Shown piece after piece: positions 55,796-64,000 of a DNA stretch of 64,000 bases. The stretch's first letter is position 1. Each line of letters begins with the position of its first letter. The notes below the pieces were generated by a model. That model searched no databases and was not told where the DNA came from. It saw only the letters and a program-made list of their open reading frames with translations. The stretch is from Saccharicrinis sp963677245 (lineage in GTDB: Bacteria > Bacteroidota > Bacteroidia > Bacteroidales > Marinilabiliaceae), in assembly GCA_963677245.1 (NCBI GenBank), contig OY781921.1, positions 2,790,001 to 2,854,000 of the forward strand, written 5' to 3'. A program made the translations under genes and the position numbers.

Positions 55796-57322
55796 ATGAA
55801 GATTCTTTCACCCATACTAAATAACATCACCAATAAGTCAGGTGCAGATTCTGAGGCTCGGTCTATTAAGCCAAAGAATAATAGTTCGCATTTGCACCTT
55901 GATCCTAAAGGTGTTATTAAAAATGTATCGGAAGAATTTTGTCATTTAACGGGTTATAATAAAAAGAATCTTAAAGGTAAAAACATTTCTACCCTTATTT
56001 TTAAAACCCGAAAAAGTGCGGTGGCTGTTTTACTTAAAGAACTATCCGCTGACAACCCGTTTGTTCAAACAAAATTGAAATTGGTTGCAGCAGACAATAC
56101 TCCAATTTATACAGAACTATATTTAACCCTTACTTCGCTTAAAAAGAATGCTCCGATATTTGCTATTTTTAGAAAATCAGGAACACATCAGGAGAAATAC
56201 TCTCACCTATTTGAGAAAAAGGAGAAACTTCGGATTCTAAGTGAGAACACCAAGGAAGTACAGGTTTTATTTGATTCTGATTTAAATAGTTTATATATCA
56301 GTCCGAGTTGTAAATCTCTCTTAGGGTATGATTACACCGAACTTTTAGATAAGGATTTGTATAATTACGTTTGCTATGATGATTTAGATAAAATATGGGA
56401 ATCCTTTCGAGTAGCAACTGTAAAAGGACAAACCGTAGTTGTATTTAGAGCTTTGCACAAAGAAGGCTACTATTTATATGTTGAAGCGCTTACCAAGGTA
56501 ATTAAAGATGAATTCAACTCCATCACGAATTATGCTTTATATCTGCACGATGCAAGTGAGCGTATAAAGACAGAACAACAATTATTGCGATCCCAGAAAG
56601 CAGCCGAAAGTGCCAATCGATTAAAAAATCACTTTTTGGCCTCTGTTTCTCATGAATTTAGAACTCCTTTAAATGCCATCATTGGTTTTTCTAAAATTAT
56701 TCAGAAAAGTTATGAAGAGGAACCTCTGAATACCTATCAGCATAATATTGAAGTGAGTGGTATGCAGTTATTGGATATGGTGAACAATCTGCTCAACTTC
56801 TCTCAAATAGAAAAATCAGAGCTTTCACCAAACATCACTCCTTTTCATATCAACAAGTTTTTTAGGAATTTAAAGAAATCCATCACCCAAAGATTCCTAC
56901 CTCAAAATTATCCTAATATTGAGATTAAATGTTCGGTAGAAAACGAGGAATGCACTAAAATAATCTTTTCCGACAGATCGATTTTTGCTATGATTTTTGA
57001 AAATTTAATTGCCAATGCAATTAAGTTCACAAAAGATGGATATGTAAAATTCGGCTGTAAACCATATGGCTTTGAAAACCTACTGTTTTATGTTGAGGAC
57101 AGCGGAATAGGCATTAAAAAAGAATTTCATGATAAAATCTTTGATAAACTGACCCAACAAGATGGTTCGTTAACTAAACAGCACAATGGAATTGGCATTG
57201 GATTATCTGTTACTAAAAAAATGATTGATCTGCTGGATGGTGACATTTGGGTTATTTCAGAAGAAGGTGCCGGTGCTGCTTTTTACTTTACACTTCCCCG
57301 ACGTGCATTTAAATCATGTTAA
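55796..57322 (+). CDS. PAS-domain histidine kinase
   Basis: A soluble 508-residue kinase with two PAS domains (about 28-130, from HLHLDPKGVIKNVSEEFCHLTGY, and 145-260, from LFDSDLNSLYISPSCKSLLGY), HisKA with LASVSHEFRTPLNAIIGFSKI (about 283) and HATPase (LIANAIKFT; GIGIGLSVTKKM). No receiver is attached and no response regulator gene is adjacent, so its partner is elsewhere. The kinase core is close to those of the hybrid kinases in the same window. Confidence 0.9.
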   Translation: MKILSPILNNITNKSGADSEARSIKPKNNSSHLHLDPKGVIKNVSEEFCHLTGYNKKNLKGKNISTLIFKTRKSAVAVLLKELSADNPFVQTKLKLVAADNTPIYTELYLTLTSLKKNAPIFAIFRKSGTHQEKYSHLFEKKEKLRILSENTKEVQVLFDSDLNSLYISPSCKSLLGYDYTELLDKDLYNYVCYDDLDKIWESFRVATVKGQTVVVFRALHKEGYYLYVEALTKVIKDEFNSITNYALYLHDASERIKTEQQLLRSQKAAESANRLKNHFLASVSHEFRTPLNAIIGFSKIIQKSYEEEPLNTYQHNIEVSGMQLLDMVNNLLNFSQIEKSELSPNITPFHINKFFRNLKKSITQRFLPQNYPNIEIKCSVENEECTKIIFSDRSIFAMIFENLIANAIKFTKDGYVKFGCKPYGFENLLFYVEDSGIGIKKEFHDKIFDKLTQQDGSLTKQHNGIGIGLSVTKKMIDLLDGDIWVISEEGAGAAFYFTLPRRAFKSC

Positions 57323-57376
57323 TATTGGCGCTCACTAAAGAGTTAATTAGCCATTTTAATTTCAAACAAAGTTTTA

Positions 57377-57384
57377 TATTTTTG
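57377..57384 (+). promoter_or_regulatory. Candidate -7 box of frr
   Basis: TATTTTTG fits TAnnTTTG, about 67 bp before the frr ATG. Confidence 0.45.
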
Positions 57385-57450
57385 CGTTCATTCACTGCGT
57401 TTGAAAATAATACGCATATTTATTACATTCACTAGGTAAATAACAAGGCC

Positions 57451-58014
57451 ATGACTGAAGAAATTCAAATATTAATGGAAATGACCAAGGACAAGATGGA
57501 TAAAGCCATCACACACCTTGAGCACGAATTGGTAAAAATCAGAGCTGGAAAAGCCAGCCCCGGAATGCTTGAAGGCGTTATGGTTGATTATTATGGATCA
57601 ATGACTCCTTTACAACAGGTAGCTAATGTCAATACACCTGATCCAAGAACAATCGCCATTCAACCTTGGGAAAAAACAATGATTGAACCTATTGAGAAGG
57701 CAATCTTAGCAGCAAACCTTGGACTAAATCCAGAGAATAACGGTGAATTAGTTAGAATTAATGTTCCTGCACTTACAGAGGAGCGCCGTAAAGACCTTGT
57801 AAAACAGGTTAAAAAGGAAGGTGAAGATGCCAAGGTTAGTATAAGAAATGCTCGTCGTGATTGTAACGATGAATTAAAGAAAATGCTAAAAGATGGTCTT
57901 GCCGAAGATATGGAAAAAGACGCCGAATCTGAAGTTCAAAAGCTTACTGATAAGTATTCTAAAAGTGTAGATGAGCACGTAAACAAGAAAGAGACTGATA
58001 TCATGACAATCTAA
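57451..58014 (+). CDS. frr: Ribosome recycling factor
   Basis: A 187-residue cytoplasmic factor that, with EF-G, splits ribosomes after termination. Diagnostic stretches are visible: IRAGKASPGMLEGVMVDYYG, TPLQQVANVNTPDPRTIAIQPW, GLNPENNGELVRINVPALTEERRK. Length is normal. It is not next to pyrH or tsf here, standing between two kinase genes, with its own promoter and terminator. Confidence 0.97.
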   Translation: MTEEIQILMEMTKDKMDKAITHLEHELVKIRAGKASPGMLEGVMVDYYGSMTPLQQVANVNTPDPRTIAIQPWEKTMIEPIEKAILAANLGLNPENNGELVRINVPALTEERRKDLVKQVKKEGEDAKVSIRNARRDCNDELKKMLKDGLAEDMEKDAESEVQKLTDKYSKSVDEHVNKKETDIMTI

Positions 58015-58040
58015 CGGGAATTTCCGTTTTAAAGAATATC

Positions 58041-58075
58041 GAAGAGCTGGTTAATTTTAACTGGCTCTTTTTTTT
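58041..58075. terminator. Bidirectional terminator between frr and hybrid kinase
   Basis: GAGCTGGTTAA pairs with TTAACTGGCTC (two G-T pairs), followed by eight or more Ts; the same hairpin ends the convergent kinase gene at 58080. Confidence 0.75.
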
Positions 58076-58079
58076 ATTA

Positions 58080-59900
58080 TTAATTGGTTCCAGGAACAAA
58101 TTTGTGAATTTTACAAAGTAAATCCTCATAACCAATCGGCTTCGCAATATAATCATCACACCCTGCTCTTAATGACTTTTCTCGCTCTTCGGACATAGCA
58201 TAGGCTGTTTGGGCAATTACAGGTACCTTGCTATTAAGCTTTTTAATAGCTTGAGTAGCATCATATCCATCCATTTCTGGCATTTTAATATCCATTAATA
58301 CCAGATCGATATCTTTTATACGTTCAAAGATATCTACTGCCTCAACTCCCGTTCTGGCCCATATTAAACTGGCATTAGAAATAGATAAAGCAACCTCAAG
58401 GTATCTAAAGTTATCTTCCTCATCTTCTGCAATCAGGAATGTTTTTCCTTCCCAATTATAAACCTTAGCTTTTTCCTCTGCAGCATATTCACTACCTGCC
58501 ACATTGCTAACTTTGTGATAAGGAATAGTAAAAAAGAATGTGGTACCAACTTTAGGTTCTGATTCTATCCAGATTTTACCACCCATTAATGCCAACAGAT
58601 CTTTAACCAAGGACAAACCAATTCCGGTTCCTCCATATAAAGTTTGTCTTCCTTCTGAGAATTTATAAAAGCGCTCAAAAATTCTTTGCTCTTTTCCAAT
58701 TGGCAAGCCAATACCCGTATCTTTTACATAAAACTGCAGTAACTCCTCATTCTTCAACTCACAACCAAACTCTACAAATCCCCTGTCGGTAAACTTGATA
58801 CCATTGCCAACCAAGTTTGCCAATATCTGCTTTAATCGTTGAGCATCTGTTAAGATCATAGTTGACTTATCAGCAATACCTTCCTTTTTGTAGAGCTTTA
58901 TATTTAACTGACCTCTTCTTTTTATGTCGTTGGAAAATGTTTCATAAACTTCATTCAAAATCTCATGAAGATTAGATGCTGTATTTCGGATTTGCAGCTG
59001 ACCACTATCTATTTTAGAAATATCAATTAAATCTTCTACTATCGTTAATAGATTTCGAACGTTAAGATTGATCAGATTCACAAATTCGTCCTTTTCTGAT
59101 GGACTAATTTCTTTATGAGATAACAAATTACTAAAACCCAATATGGCATTCATAGGTGTACGAACCTCGTGAGACATATTAGATAAAAAAGAATTTTTAA
59201 GTACATCTGACTCCTCAGCCTTAACTACAGCGCGCATCAGTTTTTCTCTTTCTTTAGCTAAAATATTCTGATATCGCAGCTCCTTTTGAAAACTAAAATT
59301 CATCCCGTTAATAAACGAAACCAAAGGAAAGAGCGTAACTACATTGATAAAGGCATACAATACAACCAGATTCAGATACACCGAAAAATCCAGACTTAAC
59401 ATGTATGCTGTAGTTATAAATGAAGTATAGTGCAACAGGGCACCAACACCAATGGAAAACAGATTTAATACAATAGATGAAATTCCTGCTTTCTTCCCTA
59501 ATAGCATTCCGGCAAGAACAGAATAAGATAAAAGCATGACCAAGCCCAGAGATGCCGGACCACTTTTAATAAATAAGAACGATCCTAACAGATAAACCGA
59601 ACTAAGAATCCAAATCGCACGAAATCGAAAAGGAAAGCTTTTTACAACACCAACAAACAAGACACTTCCGAAAATAAGAGTGCTAAAAATAGTAGAAACA
59701 AAGTCGTTTTGCTGCAAAAAGGTTACTGCGTAGTATAAATAGGCTATCAGGCCAATTGCAATTAAGGCTAAAGTAAAATAATGGAAAACCCGCTCGCGCC
59801 AATACTGAAATCCACCTCCAGAAGTAAGCGTTGTTGGTCCCAACCTTCTTCTAAGCCAGATGTTAAATTTCCGAGTAATTTTACTTTGTTCGTGTGTCAT
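58080..59900 (-). CDS. Membrane hybrid histidine kinase with receiver
   Basis: A 606-residue kinase with about six N-terminal spans (about 28-205), HisKA with LSNMSHEVRTPMNAILGFSNLL (about 240), HATPase (LVGNGIKFT; GGTGIGLSLVKDL) and a C-terminal receiver (FLIAEDEEDNFRY; phospho-Asp in LVLMDIKMPEMDGY; Lys in IAKPIGYED). The membrane part has no periplasmic domain, so it probably senses the membrane state or a lipid-soluble signal. No output gene is adjacent. Confidence 0.92.
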   Translation of the reverse strand: MTHEQSKITRKFNIWLRRRLGPTTLTSGGGFQYWRERVFHYFTLALIAIGLIAYLYYAVTFLQQNDFVSTIFSTLIFGSVLFVGVVKSFPFRFRAIWILSSVYLLGSFLFIKSGPASLGLVMLLSYSVLAGMLLGKKAGISSIVLNLFSIGVGALLHYTSFITTAYMLSLDFSVYLNLVVLYAFINVVTLFPLVSFINGMNFSFQKELRYQNILAKEREKLMRAVVKAEESDVLKNSFLSNMSHEVRTPMNAILGFSNLLSHKEISPSEKDEFVNLINLNVRNLLTIVEDLIDISKIDSGQLQIRNTASNLHEILNEVYETFSNDIKRRGQLNIKLYKKEGIADKSTMILTDAQRLKQILANLVGNGIKFTDRGFVEFGCELKNEELLQFYVKDTGIGLPIGKEQRIFERFYKFSEGRQTLYGGTGIGLSLVKDLLALMGGKIWIESEPKVGTTFFFTIPYHKVSNVAGSEYAAEEKAKVYNWEGKTFLIAEDEEDNFRYLEVALSISNASLIWARTGVEAVDIFERIKDIDLVLMDIKMPEMDGYDATQAIKKLNSKVPVIAQTAYAMSEEREKSLRAGCDDYIAKPIGYEDLLCKIHKFVPGTN

Positions 59901-60040
59901 ATGTTTAAAATGCAGGTTAAAAATTACCTGCCGTTAACAAAACTTGCCCAATACCGCTATAAAGGTAGAATTTTCGACCCTATAACAAATTTAAATTGCC
60001 CAAAAATATTGAATTATCCACATAATTTTTCATCCATTAA

Positions 60041-61096
60041 TCAATTATTACGACTTATTGGGCAATTTTTGCATATTTCAATAAAGGCTTGTCTTTTTAA
60101 AACAGCATTTCTAAAACCGTTATACGGTTTATCGCTCCATATTTTACTCAAAGGATTCTTCATGATGTTTCCTAATTGATGGCTGGCATCTTTATCAAAA
60201 CAACAAGGCACTACATCTCCATTCCAGGTTATGACAGAAGAGTGCCAATGCTTCCAGCATCTGTTCTTTAATGATCCTTTCAACAAAACAGAACCGTCCT
60301 TTTGTAACCTATAACGTGATAAGTGATCAGCTTTAGGTAACAAATGCTTCTTATCCTCTACATTATATATTTGAGCCGTTTTAATTTGAACCTGATCTAC
60401 TCCTAAAGTCATCGCCTTTTTCCTAAAGGCATCAATTTCATCTTCATTAAATGAGAAGGCTAAGAATTGCAATGTGATAATCGGTTTTTTTGAATGAGCA
60501 TTTCTTTTGGCCTCAACTAAATTATCAATTCCCTCCAATACTTTAATCAATCTACCACCAACTCTGTATTGCTCGTATACTTTCTGACTAACCCCATCCA
60601 TCGAAACAATCAGATGATCTAACCCGGAATCTATCGTTTTTTTTGCTTGCTCCTTATTTAGATAATGGGCATTCGTTGAAGTTTCGGTCACCAAGCCCTT
60701 TTGTTTGGAAAGCTGAACTAGTTTAAAAAAATCAGGGTGCATAAAGGGTTCACCCTGAAAATATAAATTAACATGCCAGGTTTCTTTGGGTAATTTCTCC
60801 AACATGGTTTGAAACTGAGTTGTCTCAACCATGCCCTTTGGACGTGTAATCTGCCCCAAACCTGTAGGGCATTCCGGACATTTTAAATTACATACATTTA
60901 TTGGCTCAATGCTAACAGCCATGGGCTGCCCCAAAACTACAGCCCTTTTTAAAATATAACTTAGCAAATATGCCAACCTTAGCTTTATAAGATTGCTTAT
61001 TCTTAGCCAACTAAATGTGGTTATGTATGCACTAAAAAGTATACACCCGACTTTTATTGCTTTAATTTGTTTCGAGCAATTCAAATACCTGATCAA
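60041..61096 (-). CDS. Radical SAM/SPASM domain protein
   Basis: A 351-residue protein with the radical SAM cluster motif C-x3-C-x2-C as CNLKCPEC (about residue 69), TSTNAHYL and LIVSMDGVSQ, and a C-terminal SPASM-type cluster (CWKHWHSSV, then CCFD and CKNCP). SPASM enzymes modify peptides or metabolites using auxiliary clusters. The first 50 residues are hydrophobic/basic and may bind the membrane. The annotated ATG overlaps the OmpA-like gene by 35 bp; a later non-ATG start cannot be excluded. Confidence 0.88.
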   Translation of the reverse strand: MIRYLNCSKQIKAIKVGCILFSAYITTFSWLRISNLIKLRLAYLLSYILKRAVVLGQPMAVSIEPINVCNLKCPECPTGLGQITRPKGMVETTQFQTMLEKLPKETWHVNLYFQGEPFMHPDFFKLVQLSKQKGLVTETSTNAHYLNKEQAKKTIDSGLDHLIVSMDGVSQKVYEQYRVGGRLIKVLEGIDNLVEAKRNAHSKKPIITLQFLAFSFNEDEIDAFRKKAMTLGVDQVQIKTAQIYNVEDKKHLLPKADHLSRYRLQKDGSVLLKGSLKNRCWKHWHSSVITWNGDVVPCCFDKDASHQLGNIMKNPLSKIWSDKPYNGFRNAVLKRQAFIEICKNCPISRNN

Positions 61097-62069
61097 GATT
61101 TGGAGATAAAATAATTTCAGTTCTTCTGTTTTTCTTTCTGGCCTCTGCTGTTTTTGCTTTATCTACCGGCACATATTCACTTCTACCCGAAGCGGTAATA
61201 CGCGAAGGAGTAATTTGAGCACTTTGTAACAAAATCCGAGTTACCGAAGTCGCTCTTTTAACACTTAAATCCCAGTTGTCCAGCAAAACTGCACTTTTAT
61301 ATGGAACATCATCGGTATGTCCTTCCACTAAAACATGAATATCTTTCTTTTGTTGCAACACCCCGGCAATCTTTTTTAGTGCTCCGATACCAATTGGACT
61401 AACCTCATAGCTTCCTGATTTAAAAAGCAGCTTTTCCTCCATAGATACATACACTTTACCATTTTTGATATGTACTTCCAGTTCGTCACTCCCAAAATCA
61501 GTTAAAGCATTTGCAACTGTATTCTTTAAAGACGTCATCAAAGAATCCTTTTCTGACAGGGCTTTCTCTAGTTCATATAATCGTTTGTTACGTTGGGCTA
61601 ACTCAACTTCCATTGTTTTTAAAGAAGCCGAAGCATCATCGAGTCGTTGCTTTTTTAGAGCTAACTCTTTCTCTGCATCAAACAATGCGTCTTCTCTTTG
61701 TTGCAATTGTTCATGCAAAGTTTGTAAATGTTCTAACAGTTCACTCGATTCAGAACTTCCCGTTTGTTTAGTCCCACTTAAGAATTCATTATACTGATTT
61801 AACAATTCCTTATTCCTGTTTTTAAGCGACCAATTTTGCTTTGCTAAACGAACCGTATCCTTTATTAAAGCAGCCACTTCTTCTTTTAAGTGCTTTACTT
61901 CAGCCTTCAATTCATTATTTTCTACTTCCATCTCACGGAAGTCTGACTCAACTCTTCTTAATTCAGCACGATTTTCTTTATCCTGATCTTGTAAATCCTG
62001 AAATTGCTTTAGAGGAACACATGAACAAAAAGCGACCAATGCCAAAGGCAAATATTTTTTATACCACAT
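61062..62069 (-). CDS. OmpA/MotB-like lipoprotein with coiled-coil stalk
   Basis: A 335-residue protein with a lipoprotein signal (LALVAFCSC, lipobox FCSC), a long coiled coil (about 25-190; REMEVENNELKAEVKHLKEEV, ELALKKQRL) and a C-terminal OmpA domain (LLFKSGSYEVSPIG; VEGHTDDVPYK; NWDLSVKRA; KNRRTEIIL) with the peptidoglycan-binding Asp and Arg. It likely tethers the envelope to the cell wall. It overlaps the radical SAM gene and is probably co-transcribed with it. Confidence 0.9.
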   Translation of the reverse strand: MWYKKYLPLALVAFCSCVPLKQFQDLQDQDKENRAELRRVESDFREMEVENNELKAEVKHLKEEVAALIKDTVRLAKQNWSLKNRNKELLNQYNEFLSGTKQTGSSESSELLEHLQTLHEQLQQREDALFDAEKELALKKQRLDDASASLKTMEVELAQRNKRLYELEKALSEKDSLMTSLKNTVANALTDFGSDELEVHIKNGKVYVSMEEKLLFKSGSYEVSPIGIGALKKIAGVLQQKKDIHVLVEGHTDDVPYKSAVLLDNWDLSVKRATSVTRILLQSAQITPSRITASGRSEYVPVDKAKTAEARKKNRRTEIILSPNLDQVFELLETN

Positions 62070-62387
62070 AATTCAATCTGTTTAATTTGCATTCAAATAT
62101 GCTTATAATTTTAAAAGATTGAAACTACATCAGCAGTAAAATATCCACAATTAAAATCATGTTCCTAACATGATTTCTTCACCTAACCAAAGACCAATTT
62201 AAATTTTACCACCTTACAATCAATATCTCAATCATTTCTTTATATGCAATTTAAAGTCTAGCACAGCTCAATCTTACTATTGATTTGAATCTTGCTATTT
62301 ATATGCGTTCTGAATCTAAAATTTATATTCAACTCAGCTTATTATATTATATTTGTGCCCAACAAATTTTCACCCCAATAACAAAGA
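62070..62387. other. AT-rich intergenic region upstream of dxs
   Basis: The 318 bp separate the divergent OmpA-like and dxs genes. The only site I can support is the dxs -7 box (62348-62355); the rest shows no hairpin or gene. Confidence 0.4.
62348..62355 (+). promoter_or_regulatory. Candidate -7 box of dxs
   Basis: TATATTTG fits TAnnTTTG, 33 bp before the dxs ATG at 62388. Confidence 0.5.
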
Positions 62388-64000
62388 ATGGAAGACATAG
62401 GGAACAGTTTGCTACAAAAAATAAATACCCCTGATGATTTAAAAAAGTTTAGCGAAAAAGACTTAGCTCAAATCTGCAGTGAATTAAGAGAATTTATTAT
62501 TGACGCAGTATCCTGTAATCCCGGACACTTTGGTGCGAGCTTGGGTGTGGTGGAACTTACCGTAGCTTTGCATTATGTTTTTAATACACCTTATGATAAG
62601 ATTATTTGGGATGTTGGCCATCAGGCTTACGGCCATAAAATACTTACTAACAGAAAAGAACGCTTCCATACCAATCGTAAATACAAAGGCTTAAGTGGTT
62701 TTCCTAATATATTCGAAAGTAAATACGATGCCTTTGGCGTTGGACACTCTTCTACTTCCATTTCGGCAGCATTAGGCATAGCTATTGCCGCACAAAGAAA
62801 TAAGGACAAAGATAAGCAGGTTGTTGCTGTTATTGGCGACGGTAGTATGACTGCCGGTCTTGCCTTTGAAGGTTTAAATAACCTAAGCATTACTAAATCG
62901 AATGTGCTGATTGTTTTAAATGATAACAATATGGCCATCGACCCTAATGTGGGTGGACTGAGTGATTATTTAGTAGATATTAGTACTTCACATACTTACA
63001 ATAAAATTCGTTCTGAGATCATAAGGGGATTGGAAAAATTGAAAATTACAGGCCCCAACTCTCAGGATAAGATTGTTTCTATTAACAACAGTATTAAATC
63101 ACTGCTTACTAAGCAGACAAATATATTCGAAGGTTTAAACATTCGCTACTTTGGTCCTGTGGATGGACACGATGTAAATCATCTGGTAAAAGTATTAAAT
63201 GATTTAAGAGATATACCGGGACCTAAGGTTTTACACTGCATTACCAAAAAAGGCAAAGGGTTTAAACTGGCCGAGGAAAACCAAACAGCCTGGCATGCCA
63301 CCGGAGCTAAGTTTGATAAAACAACCGGAGAAAAGTTAGAAGCGCCTTCTAATCCTAAGCCTCCAAAGTACCAGGAAGTTTTTGGTCATACTATTGTAGA
63401 ATTGGCTGAGAAAAATGAAAAAATAGTAGGCATCACTCCTGCTATGCCATCTGGTTGTTCCTTAAATATTATGATGGAGAAAATGCCTGATCGTGCATTT
63501 GATGTGGGTATTGCCGAACAACATGCGGTTACTTTTGCAGCAGGACTGGCTATAGAAGGCATGGTTCCTTTTTGTAATATTTATTCTTCGTTTATGCAAC
63601 GCGCCTATGATCAGGTCATTCATGATGTTGCCATACAAAACTTAAACGTGGTATTGTGTTTAGATCGCGGTGGATTAGTAGGTGCTGACGGTGCAACGCA
63701 CCATGGTATTTACGATATTGCCTTTTTTAGACCGATTCCTAACATCATTGTTTCCTCACCCAGAAATGAAGAAGAGCTGCGTAACTTGATGTATACCGCA
63801 CAACTGCCGGATCAGGGACCTTTTGCCATCCGTTATCCACGTGGAATTGGAACTTCGATTGACTGGCAAACACCTATGAAAGAGATTCCTATTGGAAAAG
63901 GAGAACAACTAAAAGAAGGGTCCGATTTGGCCTTTATCACTATAGGACCTATTGCCAACAAAGCACTTCAGGTTTGTAACAGTTTGGATAAGCAGGGGAT
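62388..64000 (+). CDS. dxs: 1-deoxy-D-xylulose-5-phosphate synthase (3' end outside window)
   Basis: The first 537 codons of the thiamine-diphosphate enzyme that condenses pyruvate with glyceraldehyde 3-phosphate, the first step of the MEP isoprenoid pathway (also feeding thiamine and pyridoxal synthesis). Seen: NPGHFGASLGVVELTVAL, DVGHQAYGHKILT, GVGHSSTSISAALG, the ThDP-binding GDGSMTAGLAFEGLNN, and FDVGIAEQHAVTFAAG with the catalytic Glu. The frame is open to the window edge; the C-terminal domain is not seen. Confidence 0.96.
   Translation, partial: MEDIGNSLLQKINTPDDLKKFSEKDLAQICSELREFIIDAVSCNPGHFGASLGVVELTVALHYVFNTPYDKIIWDVGHQAYGHKILTNRKERFHTNRKYKGLSGFPNIFESKYDAFGVGHSSTSISAALGIAIAAQRNKDKDKQVVAVIGDGSMTAGLAFEGLNNLSITKSNVLIVLNDNNMAIDPNVGGLSDYLVDISTSHTYNKIRSEIIRGLEKLKITGPNSQDKIVSINNSIKSLLTKQTNIFEGLNIRYFGPVDGHDVNHLVKVLNDLRDIPGPKVLHCITKKGKGFKLAEENQTAWHATGAKFDKTTGEKLEAPSNPKPPKYQEVFGHTIVELAEKNEKIVGITPAMPSGCSLNIMMEKMPDRAFDVGIAEQHAVTFAAGLAIEGMVPFCNIYSSFMQRAYDQVIHDVAIQNLNVVLCLDRGGLVGADGATHHGIYDIAFFRPIPNIIVSSPRNEEELRNLMYTAQLPDQGPFAIRYPRGIGTSIDWQTPMKEIPIGKGEQLKEGSDLAFITIGPIANKALQVCNSLDKQG

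Overview
The window comes from a Bacteroidota chromosome, most likely an environmental or marine member of the Bacteroidales/Marinilabiliales type. The phylum rests on a SusC/SusD pair, a hybrid two-component system with a beta-propeller sensor, class II ribonucleotide reductase, a three-subunit menaquinone-type fumarate reductase/succinate dehydrogenase, and many TAnnTTTG-type -7 promoter boxes in AT-rich intergenic DNA. The order is a guess from overall gene character. No rRNA, complete tRNA or CRISPR array was seen.

Region 1 (1-12708, all minus strand) is a polysaccharide-utilisation-like locus without a glycoside hydrolase. A hybrid two-component regulator is followed by a PafA-type alkaline phosphatase, SusC (interrupted by one in-frame TAA), SusD, a lipoprotein and a leucine-rich-repeat secreted protein cut by the window edge. 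This suggests inducible uptake of a phosphorylated, perhaps organophosphate, nutrient. A 29-bp inverted repeat lies between regulator and phosphatase.

Region 2 (12943-16390) holds a beta-lactamase-fold serine hydrolase, a complete IS3-family element (14378-16117) with terminal repeats, an AAT target duplication and a -1 frameshift site, and then a striking 21-bp tandem repeat array, a tRNA-like scrap and a terminator.

Region 3 (16432-27939) is housekeeping and envelope: gltX, nrdJ, kdtA, a DUF4268 gene coupled to a 57-residue membrane protein, a porin, and a fused CcsB-CcsA cytochrome c synthase. A 177-bp MITE-like repeat lies just upstream of gltX; a second copy lies at 49695-49872.

Region 4 (28116-41428) is dominated by signalling: a GAF/PAS hybrid kinase, two paralogous small secreted proteins, an operon of receiver-kinase, chemoreceptor, alginate-export-type porin and redox-dead thioredoxin, and an NtrB/NtrC-like pair preceded by a small protein resembling the kinase's own membrane domain.

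Region 5 (41557-53398) has an EEP-family phosphatase/nuclease, a RimB-like protease with RimK (ribosomal protein modification), an AI-2E transporter, a radical SAM protein with a glycosyltransferase, a CPBP protease, conserved unknowns, and frdCAB.

Region 6 (53837-64000) has a GT2/polytopic membrane protein pair, two more histidine kinases, frr, a radical SAM/SPASM protein overlapping an OmpA-like lipoprotein, and the 5' part of dxs. In all, six histidine kinases lie in 64 kb.
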